From positions 1,603,436 to 1,667,435 of the forward strand of contig NC_052517.1 in the NCBI RefSeq assembly GCF_014356525.2: a stretch of 64,000 bases of DNA, written 5' to 3'. The position numbers were made by a program, and so were the translations under genes. The notes beneath the pieces are model-generated. The model ran no database searches and was not told the DNA's origin. It worked only from the letters and a program-made list of their open reading frames with translations. The number at the start of each line of letters is the position of its first letter. Position 1 is the stretch's first letter. Below are positions 28,861-40,404 of this stretch, piece by piece. This DNA is from Nilaparvata lugens. Lineage: Eukaryota > Arthropoda > Insecta > Hemiptera > Delphacidae.

Positions 28861-31425
28861 GTTTTGGAATTCAACAGTAGTTGAGTGTGAAACAATGTCA
28901 TTGTTGTCTTGAAAAAGGTGCTTCACTTCATTGTACTGCAAACAAATGCTGGGAGGCTGTGGCACTGCTGTGGGTCTCACTTGAAAATTTGGTCCTCTGG
29001 GCCGGATTGTGCCATCAAAGTTGCGCCTCCTGTGGCAATCCACAAAGCGGCTCTTCTTTCCACGACTGGTGGTGAAGAACAGAATGCGCCTCTCATACTC
29101 TTCATCAATGATGTCACAACCACGTAGACCACCCTTCCCAGGACGGCCATTTACACCATCCCTGCCTTTGATACCATCTTGCAAGCGATGTGTGCTGCGA
29201 TCTGGTGAGAAACTGTGCAACTGTACTGTCTTTATTGAGCCTGAGGAACCACCCAAACCCCCTCTGCCACCTTGGCCGGCATCACCACCATCACTGCCAT
29301 AATCTGCTCTACGTATGTATGTGTCAGACCACGAGTTGGCAAAGTTGAACAATGGGGAAATACTCTCTGAGTCATTGTCATCAATCCATCTCCTGGGATA
29401 AAAATCATCTTGACCATCCCTACCATCTTTACCATCACCACCATCCTGTCCTCTCTCTCCATTGCCTCCACTGGCACTGATTGTCAATTGGTGACTGTTG
29501 AAGTAGTGCAGTGCAACTCCAAGAAAGTTGCCTGCAGATGAGCCAGATGCACCATCCTTCCCATGCTCCCCAGGTGAAGCTTGGCCCCTATATGTAGCCG
29601 ATGGATCTTTACCATCTACGCTCAGTGTGAACTTACCCAACACGTGCCATTCTGGAGCTATCACAATCAGATTCCAACCTTTCATCACTAGATCTGAATC
29701 AATGTACAATTTCCGCAATGCAACCAGCACCACAGTTTTTGAAAGTCTGCCTTTTCCTAGTTTATCCAGATGCAAACCACTAGTTTTCAAGACACTATCT
29801 ACCACAACCACAGTGTTTGATTTAGAGAGGAATATGCTCTCTTTTCCAACAATTTTCTTCAGGAATGAATTGACTTCTTCTAATTTGTCAGATGTTATCT
29901 TGAACTGAGTCAACCCCAAGTGCTTGATGAATTTCTCTGCCATCAATATTGGCATCCTGAATTCAGTTTCATGTTTCAGTCTGAGTACAGTTGGATCCTT
30001 GAAAATCACTGAGTAGTCTGTCACCTTCTTGTACAAATTGTCAATTAAATTGTAGAACATCAGTTCATTCTGCACAGAACGTTCAAGTGGGTGAAGTGAG
30101 TTGGACCATTTGCTTGGATCATACCGGTTGTGGTCAGTGATCTTCTTCAGTCCATCAAGGTAACCATCCAACTGTTTGATTTCAGTGAGGACATGTCTGC
30201 TGCAGAATTCCATTTGAATTCCGTCAGCCAGATTTATGATGGCATCAACATAGTCACTTGGAGTTGTTGACACTTTGGTTTTCTGTATCAGATGTCCCAC
30301 ATGCTGCACAGTGCTCTGCAGATGGTTTTTGATGGTTTGTATATCTCCAAAGCTTTTGAAGTGAGTGGTTACAAATTTATTAAAAGATACTGCGAAGGAT
30401 TTGCTCACTTCCACTATGTGGTTGTTCATGAGATCATATAATTCTCTGATGTACACCTTGGCTCTGTCTGACACAGCAAATCCAAAATCACCTACCTCCA
30501 CTTCAACATATCCATCCTTGCTAAGAAGCATTTCACGTATTGATTTTATTGACTGCTGTATGGAATGTGATTCTAAGACAGGTCCACTGTCATCTGGCTT
30601 CATGAAGAGAGCAATTTTCCCCTCCAGGCTATGAATAAGTGCTTGAGCATTTTTGATGAATTTCTCATTGACATAATTCCCCTCACGGTTATCCAATGTA
30701 TTGGAAACTCCTTTCAAGAACTGTGAAACACCTTTTATCTGTGTTTCAGCTGTCACTCGAGTGATTTTGCCATGCCGGATAATGTGCTGATTCGGTGTTT
30801 TTGTGGCAATCAGGTAGGTGCTCTCTTGGAACTTGTGGGTGTTGTTGAACAGGCTGAAGAAACTCTCCAGTGTGTTGGTGAAGTCATCCCTGGGTCCTGA
30901 TGGTGTGAGGGAATTGTGGTTGACCAGTAGGGCAATTTTGATGCGTTTGGACATCTCGGCAACACTGTGTAGCCCATAGGTGGCAACTATCTCATGGATT
31001 GCACTCCTGGTGTCGCGGAACCCGGGTGTGTCAAAGAGCACCGCTCCAGAGGTGGCATCCACAACTGCCTCAGGATAGGTGGTGGTCGAGGAAATGGTTG
31101 TATTTGTCACAAATTTCCCAGATGTGTCCTCTATGTAGTAGTCACCTGTGTCCTCGCCGATTTCTTTCCCCACAAATGTAGCACCCTCTCCCGCCAAAAT
31201 GTGCACCAGGGAACTTTTCCCTGCTCCAGTGTTGCCAACAAATAGGATGACATCGCCTTTGAAGTTTTTGGGAATCTTGTTCAACCCAGAGGCCAGTTCA
31301 GTGAATGTCTGGCCAAATGTGTGCAGTTGTGGGTTGGTGGAAACTTGCAGGGCTAAGCATTCCTGTGAACAATTTTTGGTCTTTAAATTGTGACCTGGAT
31401 TTGAGGCATGCTTGATGATGTCCAC
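28831..31425 (-). CDS. P-loop GTPase fused to Gly-rich collagen-like region, copy 2
   Basis: 864 open codons. A GTPase domain has G1 GNTGAGKSS (64-72), G3 DTPG (132-135) and a weak G4 (ATKTPN, 207-212), as in the dynamin/AIG1/IRG-like GTPases. A helical middle follows (about 310-600), then a collagen-like Gly-rich part (about 610-765: GEHGKDG, GGNGERGQDGGDGKDGRDG, GRGGLGGSSG) and a basic tail. I do not recognise the family, and function is unknown. The frame opens with GTG, with a TGA two codons upstream; the first ATG (M158) lies after G1 and G3. The real start is therefore probably an upstream exon, spliced at 'attgttcacag' to E22 (exon starting at 31362). There are no other introns. Tandem duplicate of 24092-26664. 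Confidence 0.7.
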   Translation of the reverse strand: MDIIKHASNPGHNLKTKNCSQECLALQVSTNPQLHTFGQTFTELASGLNKIPKNFKGDVILFVGNTGAGKSSLVHILAGEGATFVGKEIGEDTGDYYIEDTSGKFVTNTTISSTTTYPEAVVDATSGAVLFDTPGFRDTRSAIHEIVATYGLHSVAEMSKRIKIALLVNHNSLTPSGPRDDFTNTLESFFSLFNNTHKFQESTYLIATKTPNQHIIRHGKITRVTAETQIKGVSQFLKGVSNTLDNREGNYVNEKFIKNAQALIHSLEGKIALFMKPDDSGPVLESHSIQQSIKSIREMLLSKDGYVEVEVGDFGFAVSDRAKVYIRELYDLMNNHIVEVSKSFAVSFNKFVTTHFKSFGDIQTIKNHLQSTVQHVGHLIQKTKVSTTPSDYVDAIINLADGIQMEFCSRHVLTEIKQLDGYLDGLKKITDHNRYDPSKWSNSLHPLERSVQNELMFYNLIDNLYKKVTDYSVIFKDPTVLRLKHETEFRMPILMAEKFIKHLGLTQFKITSDKLEEVNSFLKKIVGKESIFLSKSNTVVVVDSVLKTSGLHLDKLGKGRLSKTVVLVALRKLYIDSDLVMKGWNLIVIAPEWHVLGKFTLSVDGKDPSATYRGQASPGEHGKDGASGSSAGNFLGVALHYFNSHQLTISASGGNGERGQDGGDGKDGRDGQDDFYPRRWIDDNDSESISPLFNFANSWSDTYIRRADYGSDGGDAGQGGRGGLGGSSGSIKTVQLHSFSPDRSTHRLQDGIKGRDGVNGRPGKGGLRGCDIIDEEYERRILFFTTSRGKKSRFVDCHRRRNFDGTIRPRGPNFQVRPTAVPQPPSICLQYNEVKHLFQDNNDIVSHSTTVEFQNSFKKHFGCY

Positions 31426-32190
31426 ATCTCATTGATTCTAATTTGAGGCATGCATCTTGATGTCCACAAATTGATCACCATTCATGGCATGCTTCATTTG
31501 AAGTTCATTATCTGATTGTAACATTCAAGGCATGCATCTTGATGATCACAACTTGATCCTCATTTGAGGCATGCATCTTGATGATCACAACATGATCCTC
31601 AAATTAGGCATGCATCTTGATGTCCACAACTTTTCGATTCTCACGTGAGGCATGCATCTAGATGTCCACAACTCATTGATTCTAATTTGAGGCATGCATC
31701 TTGATGTCCACAACTTATTCATTCTAATTTGAGGTATGCATCTTGATTTCTACAACTTAATCCTCATTCATGATAATTATGCTTTATTTGAAGTTCATAA
31801 TTTGATCCCCATTCGAGGAATGCATATCCACAAATTAATCTGCAATCAAGGCATGCATCTTGCTCTTCATAATTCAGTTCTCATTTTCTTTGGTGTACAT
31901 CTTGATGACCAGAAATTGATCTGCAATTGCGGCATGCGTTTTGAGGCATGACCACAACTTTATCTGCAACTTGGGGCATGCATCTTGAGGCATGCTACAA
32001 CTTGATCTGCAATTTGGGGCATGCATCTTGAGGCATGACTACAACTTTATCTGCAATCTGGGGCATGCATCTTGAGGCATGACCTCAACTTGATCTGCAA
32101 TTGTGGCATGCATCCTGAAGGTCACACAAATTGACCATCATTTGTGGCATGCTTCTCGATGTACACAATTTGATTATCTTCTTAAAATGT
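31403..32190. repeat. GGCATGCATCTTGATG minisatellite, copy 2
   Basis: Counterpart of 26640-27470 with the same order of units but at least one fewer 43-bp unit in the 'ggggcatgcatcttgaggca' part and several point changes. It overlaps the first codons of the copy 2 reading frame in the same way. Confidence 0.8.
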
Positions 32191-32369
32191 ATGAATTCAG
32201 GGCTACCCATCAATGTGATGAGATATTATTGTTCCTCTCTTCAAGTAGTAGTTTCTATCATTCCTGAGAGTTTGAGGGATTCAAGTTTCGACCATTTTAG
32301 GAAAAGGTATCTATTTTTATTTATAAAATCGAGTTAGTTTATAGAATTAGAGTTTGAGTGATTTGAATT

Positions 32370-32900
32370 TTGATTTCTCATTTTCTTTGGTGTACATCTT
32401 GATGACCAGAAATTGATCTGCAATTGTGGCATGCGCTTTGAGGCATGACCACAACTTTATCTGCAACTTGGAGCATGCATCTTGAGGCATGCTACAACTT
32501 GATATGCAATTTGGGGCATGCATCTTGAGGCATGACTACAACTTTATCTGCAATCTGGGGCATGCATCTTGAGGCATGACTACAACTTTATCTGCAATCT
32601 GGGGCATGCATCTTGAGGCATGACCTCAACTTGATCTGCAATTGTGGCATGCATCCTGAAGGTCACACAAATTGACCATCATCTGTGGCATGCTTCTCGA
32701 TGTACACAATTTGATTATCTTCTTAAAATGTATGAATTCAGGGCTGCCCGTCAATGTGATGACATATTATTGGTCCTCTCTTCAAGTAGTAGTTTCTATC
32801 ATTCCTGATAGTTTGAGGGATTCGAGTTTCGACCATTTCAGCAAAAGGTATCTATTTTTATTTATAAAATAGAGTTAGTTTATAAAATTAGAGTTTTAGT
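32370..32900. repeat. Third, partial duplicate of the minisatellite end
   Basis: About 530 bp repeat the right end of the duplicated segment (31880-32350) at an offset of 541 bp: 'ttctttggtgtacatcttga', minisatellite units, then 'gtatgaattcagggct'. The ORF of about 66 codons that recurs at 27409, 32131 and 32672 on the plus strand is carried along by the duplication and is not evidence of a gene. Confidence 0.7.
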
Positions 32901-34058
32901 GATTTGAATTTTGAGCATTTTTGCAAAAAAATAATTTATTTTATTTATAAAATAGAATTATAGTAAAACACTTATTGAAATGGGCTGCTTTATATGAAGA
33001 TACATGCCTTGAATGATAATCAAACTCATAGAATAAAATTATAGTACCCTCTTTTGAATTAATAAAATAATAAATTAAAAATACAAATTACAACGCAAAA
33101 AAAGGGTACTATAATTCTACTAATAAAACAAAATAAAACTTGTAGCACCCTTTATTTATTAAAAAACTTAAAATAGTTGAACAACTAGTTTCGGTTCTAA
33201 AACCATCTTCAGGATCTAAAATAAATAAATAAAATTCAATAACTGTTTACTAATTGATATAAAACTGACATATGTTTAAATTCATATGACTAATTTATTA
33301 TTTATGGTAAAAGTTATTAATTTAAATTTAATAACTTTTACCATAAAAAATTTATTATTTATGGTAAAAGTTATTAAATTTAAATTTAAAAAATTTATAA
33401 AAAATTTATTATTTATGGTAAAAGTTATTAATTTAAATTTAAATTTAATAACTTTTGCTATAAATAATTAGTCATATGAATTTAAACATATGTCAGTTTT
33501 ATATCAATTAGTAAACAGTTATTGAATTTTATTTATTTATTTTAGATCCTGAAGATGGTTTTAGAACCGAAACTAGTTGTTCAACTATTTTAAGTTTTTT
33601 AATAAATAAAGGTGCTACAAGTTTTGTTTTGTTTTATTAGAATTATAGTACCCTTTTTTTGCGTCGTAATTTGTATTTTTAATTTATTATTTTATTAATT
33701 CAAAAGAGGGTACTATAATTTCATTCTATGAATTAGATTATCATTCAAGGCATGCATCTCCATATATGCTACTTGATCTGAATTTGATCAGCCATATCAT
33801 TTTAAAATCAATTCCCAATTTAGTGAAAAATGTAAACATGAAGTTTTAGTCAGAATTTGAAATCGAAATTTGAAGTTGAAGTTCGTACAAAAGTGGAAAT
33901 GGATATGCTTTAATAAGGTTCACGTTATAATGGCAGTGTTTGATTATCAATGGTATTGCTATCCTTGTCTATCATTCAACAAAGCGGAGAGTGCTATCTC
34001 TTTCTCGCTTTGCTTTGTTGCCAGATCGTCTTTTATCAATGTCGAATTGATAATTGAC
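32866..34058. repeat. 1193-bp tandem duplicate, unit A
   Basis: Sequence from 'agagttagtttataaaatta' to 'gataattgacaaaata' is repeated at 34059-35252 with a constant offset of 1193-1194 bp and only a few differences. The unit contains an about 700-bp palindrome (33030-33725) and the left half of a GAGGTCCACG MITE. The junction lies inside that MITE: in unit A the MITE is cut, in unit B it is complete. Confidence 0.85.
33030..33725. repeat. Large palindrome with CCTGAAGATGG...CCGAAAC arms
   Basis: Arms of about 300 bp pair around an AT-rich centre made of smaller palindromes ('atggtaaaagttatta' / 'taataacttttaccat'). The outer arm contains 'gggtactataatt', the middle 'cttgtagcaccc', the inner 'gatcctgaagatggttttag' then 'aaccgaaactagttg'. 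A second copy is at 34223-34918. The CTGAAGATGG / CCGAAAC pairing resembles motifs in terminal repeats of Penelope-like elements, but no protein remnant is present. Confidence 0.7.
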
Positions 34059-35252
34059 AAAATAGAGTTAGTTTATAAAATTAGAGTTTTAGTGATTTGA
34101 ATTTTGAGCATTTTTGCAAAAAAATAATTTATTTTATTTATAAAATAGAATTATAGTAAAACACTTATTGAAATGGGCTGCTTTATATGAAGATACATGC
34201 CTTGAATGATAATCAAACTCATAGAATAAAATTATAGTACCCTCTTTTGAATTAATAAAATAATAAATTAAAAATACAAATTACAACGCAAAAAAAGGGT
34301 ACTATAATTCTACTAATAAAACAAAATAAAACTTGTAGCACCCTTTATTTATTAAAAAACTTAAAATAGTTGAACAACTAGTTTCGGTTCTAAAACCATC
34401 TTCAGGATCTAAAATAAATAAATAAAATTCAATAACTGTTTACTAATTGATATAAAACTGACATATGTTTAAATTCATATGACTATTTATTATTTATGGT
34501 AAAAGTTATTAAATTTAAATTTAATAACTTTTACCATAAAAAATTTATTATTTATGGTAAAAGTTATTAAATTTAAATTTAAAAAATTTATAAAAAATTT
34601 ATTATTTATGGTAAAAGTTATTAAATTTAAATTTAAATTTAATAACTTTTGCTATAAATAATTAGTCATATGAATTTAAACATATGTCAGTTTTATATCA
34701 ATTAGTAAACAGTTATTGAATTTTATTTATTTATTTTAGATCCTGAAGATGGTTTTAGAACCGAAACTAGTTGTTCAACTATTTTAAGTTTTTTAATAAA
34801 TAAAGGTGCTACAAGTTTTGTTTTGTTTTATTAGAATTATAGTACCCTTTTTTTGCGTCGTAATTTGTATTTTTAATTTATTATTTTATTAATTCAAAAG
34901 AGGGTACTATAATTTCATTCTATGAATTAGATTATCATTCAAGGCATGCATCTCCATATATGCTACTTGATCTGAATTTGATCAGCCATATCATTTTAAA
35001 ATCAATTCCCAATTTAGTGAAAAATGTAAACATGAAGTTTTAGTCAGAATTTGAAATCGAAATTTGAAGTTGAAGTTCGTACAAAAGTGGAAATGGATAT
35101 GCTTTAATAAGGTTCACGTTATAATGGCAGTGTTTGATTATCAATGGTATTGCTATCCTTGTCTATCATTCAACAAAGCGGAGAGTGCTATCTCTTTCTC
35201 GCTTTGCTTTGTTGCCAGATCGTCTTTTATCAATGTCGAATTGATAATTGAC
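34059..35252. repeat. 1193-bp tandem duplicate, unit B
   Basis: Second unit of the tandem duplication described at 32866-34058, continuing at its right end into the remainder of the MITE (35110-35474). Near identity indicates a recent event or an assembly duplication. Confidence 0.85.
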
Positions 35253-35474
35253 AAAATATCACATCTTGGTTATGAAAATTCATTATGAAATAATTGAAAA
35301 ATGTAATTTCTTGCTCAATAAAATATGATTGATTATTTTAAACGAGAATGAACAGTTAATATTACATCAATAAACCTGTATCAGCTACTGTCTATAGACG
35401 GCATTGACTACACAGAGGTTCTGCAACGATTTTCTCCTATCTTTCTCTACTGCCATTATAACGTGGACCGCACT
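35110..35474. mobile_element. GAGGTCCACG-family MITE, full length
   Basis: Complete copy from 'aggttcacgttataatggca' to 'actgccattataacgtggac', about 365 bp, with both 30-bp terminal inverted repeats. It is useful as the family reference. The interior holds 'ctatccttgtctatcattca' near the left and 'ttctcctatctttctctact' near the right end. No ORF. Confidence 0.75.
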
Positions 35475-35689
35475 ATAGTGCTACAATTGGTTCATAGTTT
35501 ATCATGTTTTTTCATAGCTGACAAACGATTTGGCAACGATGCGGTGGTTAAAAAGGCTAGAGCTTGCTGCCTTGTCTAGTGACAGACCCCAAATATACAT
35601 AACATAATATATATTGATATAGGTTGACGCACAGATATCTTGTGATTATTTATATTTCTACAATTTTAAAAACAATCTGGTAACGTTGC

Positions 35690-36165
35690 AGAGCTGGAAA
35701 AGAATAGCGCTATCTGCCTTGTGGAATGATAGACAAGGATAGCAACATTAATGCTCATCAAATACTGCCGTTATAACGTGGACCCCACTATAGCAATAAT
35801 TAGTGTTCGAAATACCATATGATACAGTATCAACACAATATGATGCAGTATCATCTCATCTTAATACACAACACTATAATTTGATACAAAACAGGATGGA
35901 GCTATCTGCTTTGTCGAATGATAGACAAGGATAGCAACACTAATGCTCATCAAATACTGCCGTTATAACGTGGACCTCACTATAGCAATAATTAGTGTTC
36001 GAAATATCAACACAATATGATGCAGTATCATCTCATCTTGATACACAACACCATAATTTGATACAAAACAGGATGGAGCTATCTGCTTTGTCGAATGATA
36101 GACAAGGATAGCAGCACCAATGTTAACCTAACACTGCCACTATAACGTGGACCTCACTATAGATG
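35690..36165 (-). repeat. 164-bp tandem array, three units (minus orientation)
   Basis: Three units each end in 'gttataacgtggac' and 'ctcactatag' and contain 'gatagacaaggatagca' and 'cataatttgatacaaaacag'. They are the reverse complement of the seven-unit array at 44641-45790. The unit combines the left end of the GAGGTCCACG MITE with a 'gatactgtatcat' block. Confidence 0.7.
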
Positions 36166-36364
36166 CCCACATACCCCAATTCACCAAAACTTTACAAGAC
36201 ATTTGTAAAATTTCTACATTCTCACATTCTATAGAATATTATAATACTCACATTTTTATTGACAGATCTCCGTTCGCGAACTCCAATCCTGTTTTCTCCT
36301 TGATTTATACTGAAAAGCAGAAATTTTATGTGAATTTATAATTAATCTCATAATATCTAACTTG

Positions 36365-36665
36365 GGAATAGTAGGCCTATCTATAGTGAGGTCCACGTTA
36401 TAATGACAGTATTTGATCAACTTCGGTTTTGCTATCCTTGTCTATCATTCGACAAAGCAGATAGCTCTATCCTGTTATGTATCAAATTATGGTGTTGTGT
36501 ATCAAGTTGAGATGATACGGTGGTACTATCCTTTTCTAGGTCCACAACGATGACAATTATGTTTTTGACGGTGTACAAATATAAAATTAATTTATGCAGA
36601 GAATTAGCATCGCTATTCTTCTATCTTGATCCACTGCCATTATAACGTGGACCACACTATATTAT
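36365..36665. mobile_element. GAGGTCCACG-family MITE, rearranged copy
   Basis: Left end 'agtgaggtccacgttataat' at about 36380, right end 'ccattataacgtggaccaca' at 36630-36655. The interior contains the 'caaattatggtgttgtgtat' block characteristic of the 164-bp unit. This single-unit form may be the progenitor of the arrays. Confidence 0.6.
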
Positions 36666-36669
36666 ATGA

Positions 36670-36960
36670 TATACATTATCAACTAGCAGGTCACCTGTGC
36701 TTCGCAAGGGTCTAATTTAAAACCTGACCTACTGAAATCTTGAAGAACTGAAAATAGGCCTATAATCATCCTCAATAAATTATGAATTTATATTGAAAAT
36801 TTCAAATTAATCAGTTGAGTAGTTGAGACATGATGATGCGTTACTGTATTCATGAATTTTGTATCTTGTATAAGCCAGTTCTTTCCTAGTATCATATTTC
36901 AGTTTTAAATTTAAATTGTTTGAAAATAAGAGTCTGAACAAGATAAAAGCTGGGAAAGAA
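36670..36960 (+). mobile_element. Dispersed element, CTGTGCTTCGCA family
   Basis: Starts 'ctagcaggtcacctgtgctt', runs 'gaaatcttgaagaactgaaa' and 'gagtagttgagacatgatga', and fades near 36960. Related copies: 40125-40335 (minus), 53830-54025 and 58507-58745. The CTAG next to the GTGCTTCGC hairpin end suggests a Helitron-like origin. Confidence 0.5.
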
Positions 36961-37700
36961 TTCTATCAATTCAAAAAATAAAAGCCCATTAAAGTATCAT
37001 ACACATGTCATTTGGGGAAATCTTTAATATAAATAATGTGATGTCATTCTATATAAATTTGGGAGAGAAATAATAGTTCAAGATTCCTCCATATTCTTTT
37101 AATTTTATTCAAATTTTAGTGACATTTGTACAAATAAATGACGATTAGAGTCAATATCGTTCTTAGAATTATAAGTTCTAAAAAGCAGAATATTCAAAAC
37201 TGCTTCGAAATACCTAGATAATAAAATAGGTGTTTCCCTTTATAGTATTCTGCAATAACATTCTATTAATTTCCCCCAAGAGACTACAAAAATTATTGAA
37301 TAAAAATAGCCTACTTGAAATAATCAATTACCTTGAATTAGCAATGCAATTATGAATCAAGAGACAAATTTCCAGGATAAGCAGAAAAATTTTCCTCCCG
37401 TCCATTTTACAGAAACAATATGAAACTATAATATTCTGCGAGCTTGAAACAAGAATAAATTTCCAATGTTGACATTAACTTATGAGATGTCTTTGTATGA
37501 TGAGTGACTAATATTTAATAATAACTAAGATAATATTTGAAACTCCGAATATTGAGCGATAACCCAGACAAGTTCACCGTTCAGTGATAGCAGTGATAAG
37601 AACACAGACTACAAAGCGGGTCACGCAGTCTTTAGAAGTGTAAGGAATTGACTGTCGGCCATTGAAGAGAGCCTATGGTGAGAGTGAGGTATATTATTGA
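36960..37700. other. AT-rich stretch, nothing recognised
   Basis: No exon, RNA gene or repeat with clear ends is visible apart from a weak hairpin-type tail near 37060-37090. Confidence 0.4.
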
Positions 37701-37869
37701 AACATATAAGGTGAGGTCCAGGTTATAATGTTTGTGTAGGAAGATAGGAGAAAAGGGTTGCCAGATCTCAGCCTTGCCACCCAAACAGCTCATACTGATA
37801 TATCTGATCAATTTAACTGTTCATTATTGTTGAAAATAATTAATCATATTTTATTTGTCAAGAAAATAT

Positions 37870-38103
37870 ATTTTTCGTGTAGTTGAGAAGTTGATATTGT
37901 GGTAATTATTCATATTGAATGAAAAAGACTAAGAAATTGTCAAAAACTACAGATTTATTGATACTTAGAAAGACTAGTTTCGTTTATTACACCATTGTCA
38001 ATCTCTGATAAACTCAGAGATGGTGTAATAACTGAAACCGGTCTATCTAAGTATCAATAAATCTGTGGTTTTTGACAATTTCTTAGTCTTTTTCATTCAA
38101 AAA
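37870..38103. repeat. Palindromic element with CTGAAACCGGTC motif, copy 2
   Basis: Flank 'gtgtagttgagaagttgata' and inverted halves 'actaagaaattgtcaaaaac' match 2385-2555 and 51962-52190. The core pairs 'acaccattgtcaatctctga' with 'tcagagatggtgtaataact'. Confidence 0.6.
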
Positions 38104-38321
38104 ATATTTTGTAAAGATGCGATTATAAATTTTCATGATTGAGATAAAATATTTTGTCAATTGGTTGAATTTCCACATTGTTGATAAAAGATGTGGCAAC
38201 ATCGCAATGCGTGAAAGAGATAGCGCCATCTGCTTTGTTAAGCGATAGACAAAGATAGCAACACCATTGCAAATCACACACTGCCATTATAACGTGGACC
38301 TCACTATAGATGATAAAGAAT

Positions 38322-38872
38322 CTACAGTGAGGTCCACGTTATAATGGCAGTGGAGAAAGATAGGAGAACAATGTTGCCGAATGCCGATCCTCTGTCTTGC
38401 CAATGCCTTCTATAGACGGTAGCTGATACAGGTTTATTAATAAAACAGAATAAAACTTGTAGCACTCTTTATTTATTAAAAAAATTAAAATAGTTGAACT
38501 TGAAATAGTTGATTTTAAGTTTTTTAATAAATAAAGGGTGCTACAAGTTTTATTTTGATTTATTAATTTAAAAGCAGCCCATTTCAAGAAGTGTTTTATA
38601 AAATAGGTTTATTAATGTAATATTAACTGTTCATTCTCGTTTAAATGATCAATTATATTTTATTAAGCTAGGAATTCTATTTTTAAATTATTCCATAATT
38701 GAGATGAAGTATTTTGATAATTAATTATTGATTCTACATTGTTAAAAGACGATCTGGCAAGACGAGCAAACAAGAAAGAGACAGCGCTATCCGCTTTGTT
38801 GAATGATAGACAAGGATAGCAATAACATTACTAATCAAACACTGCCATTATAACGTGGACCTCACTTCAGTC
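38322..38872. mobile_element. GAGGTCCACG-family MITE with internal insertion
   Basis: Ends 'agtgaggtccacgttataat' and 'ccattataacgtggacctca'. A palindromic piece of the 'cttgtagcac' element (about 38440-38600) interrupts it. It lies next to another MITE right end at 38280-38310, leaving only about 20 bp between the two. Confidence 0.65.
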
Positions 38873-38939
38873 TATTCATCATCTTATCAATTTCAGACCA
38901 AAAAAAAAATCGTATTTATGTTTAGACCGAGGGAAGCCG

Positions 38940-39310
38940 AGTGGTGGCAAGGCTGTCAGCTGTCTGCAACACTTGCTCAAGCTTTTGACTTGCTTGTCCC
39001 GACTCGGCGAGTGTGAAGCACCGGAGTAAAAATTACAAACAATGGAAGGATCTCAGATCGGCTAGATTTCATTTTGTCTGATTGGTAAATTAGATGAACA
39101 TAGCCTAAAAAGTTTCTGTTCCAAAGGAATTGAAATTTAAAAGTGAAAGCGTGGGTAAGGATTTTGAATTCAAATGCCAATTCAATATGCTAGTATTTAT
39201 AATTCGAAATAGATTTTGATAGTTTTGGATAATCAACACAAATTACAAAAAGGTATCTGAACAGCTGATTCTAGCACAATTGAATTCTAGACTCAATGAA
39301 CGTCAACCGT
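38940..39310. repeat. Diverged dispersed repeat
   Basis: 'gctagatttcattttgtctg' and 'ctgattctagcacaattgaa' parallel 'gtagatttcaatttgtctac' and 'ctgttttagcacacttgaaa' at 53530-53750, with similar spacing, so both are old copies of one repeat. No reading frame is conserved. Confidence 0.4.
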
Positions 39311-40120
39311 TCACAGTTCTGTGCTCATTAATTACATATTTGTACTTCTTATCAATTTTTCATGAATTTCAATTTATCAATAACCTATTTTCTATAGAGT
39401 TCCAACAAAAAACCTCAAGGTTAGTATAGTATCTTTGAGTAACTCTGTAATAATGATTTAAGAAAGAATGGGCAATGTTTTGACATAGGGCCAAGGTCTA
39501 GGCAAAAACAAAACTCTAATATTTACAAATATTTATTGTCTCCTATTTAATATTTTCAAAATACAATCAATTAAAGAAAGTAATCTCCCTTTGATCAATG
39601 ATTAATTTTCTTGTCTTACAAGCTGACGCTTTTTGTAATGAATATAACAGAACACAATAACATAACCTAACTTTTAATCATGTACCGTACCAGAGAAAAC
39701 TCCTATAATTAATTCTGTTATTAATTCTGTGACCGTACTAAGCTACTGAGACTTGAAACAAATATTATTCAATAATTTTCAAGACATTTTCTTCTCTATT
39801 TAGATAATTTTAGATACTTTTAGATAAACTCCAATTCACTAATAGCGTGGTAGTAAAATTATCTTCAAATTGTCATATTATTTGGTTGATTGTAAAGCTT
39901 TGATTATTTTGAAAGGTTAGACTACTGTTCGTAGACTAGAAACTCTGATTTCTATTTATTACCCTAAACATTTTTGATACAGAACAGAAATTTATAAGTT
40001 ATCATTATTTATTTATAAATTGAGATAAAAATTCAAATATTATAAAATAACATATGGAAGAAGTCAACAGACTAAATCCAAAACTGTCTCTCTACCAAAT
40101 TTTCATTGAAATCTTCTACC
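39310..40120. other. AT-rich stretch, nothing recognised
   Basis: No exon or delimited repeat seen. An unidentified 5' untranslated exon of the zinc-finger gene may lie somewhere between here and 41400. Confidence 0.35.
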
Positions 40121-40404
40121 TATAATAAAAAGAAGAATTTGCTTATACACGCGCGGGATAGGAAATTCATGAATGACGCATCATCACGTCTCAACTACTC
40201 AACTGATTACCTTGAAATTTTTCATAAAGATTGTTAATTTACCAAGGATGGTTATAAGTCTATTTTAAATTCTCCAAGATTTCAGTAGGTCAATTCTATA
40301 ATTAGACCATTGCGAAGCACGGGTTACCTGCTAGTAATTCATAAAGATAAGGTATTATTCTTCTTCTCAGACATTTCCCATCGGGCACAACCTCCGTAAC
40401 AAAG

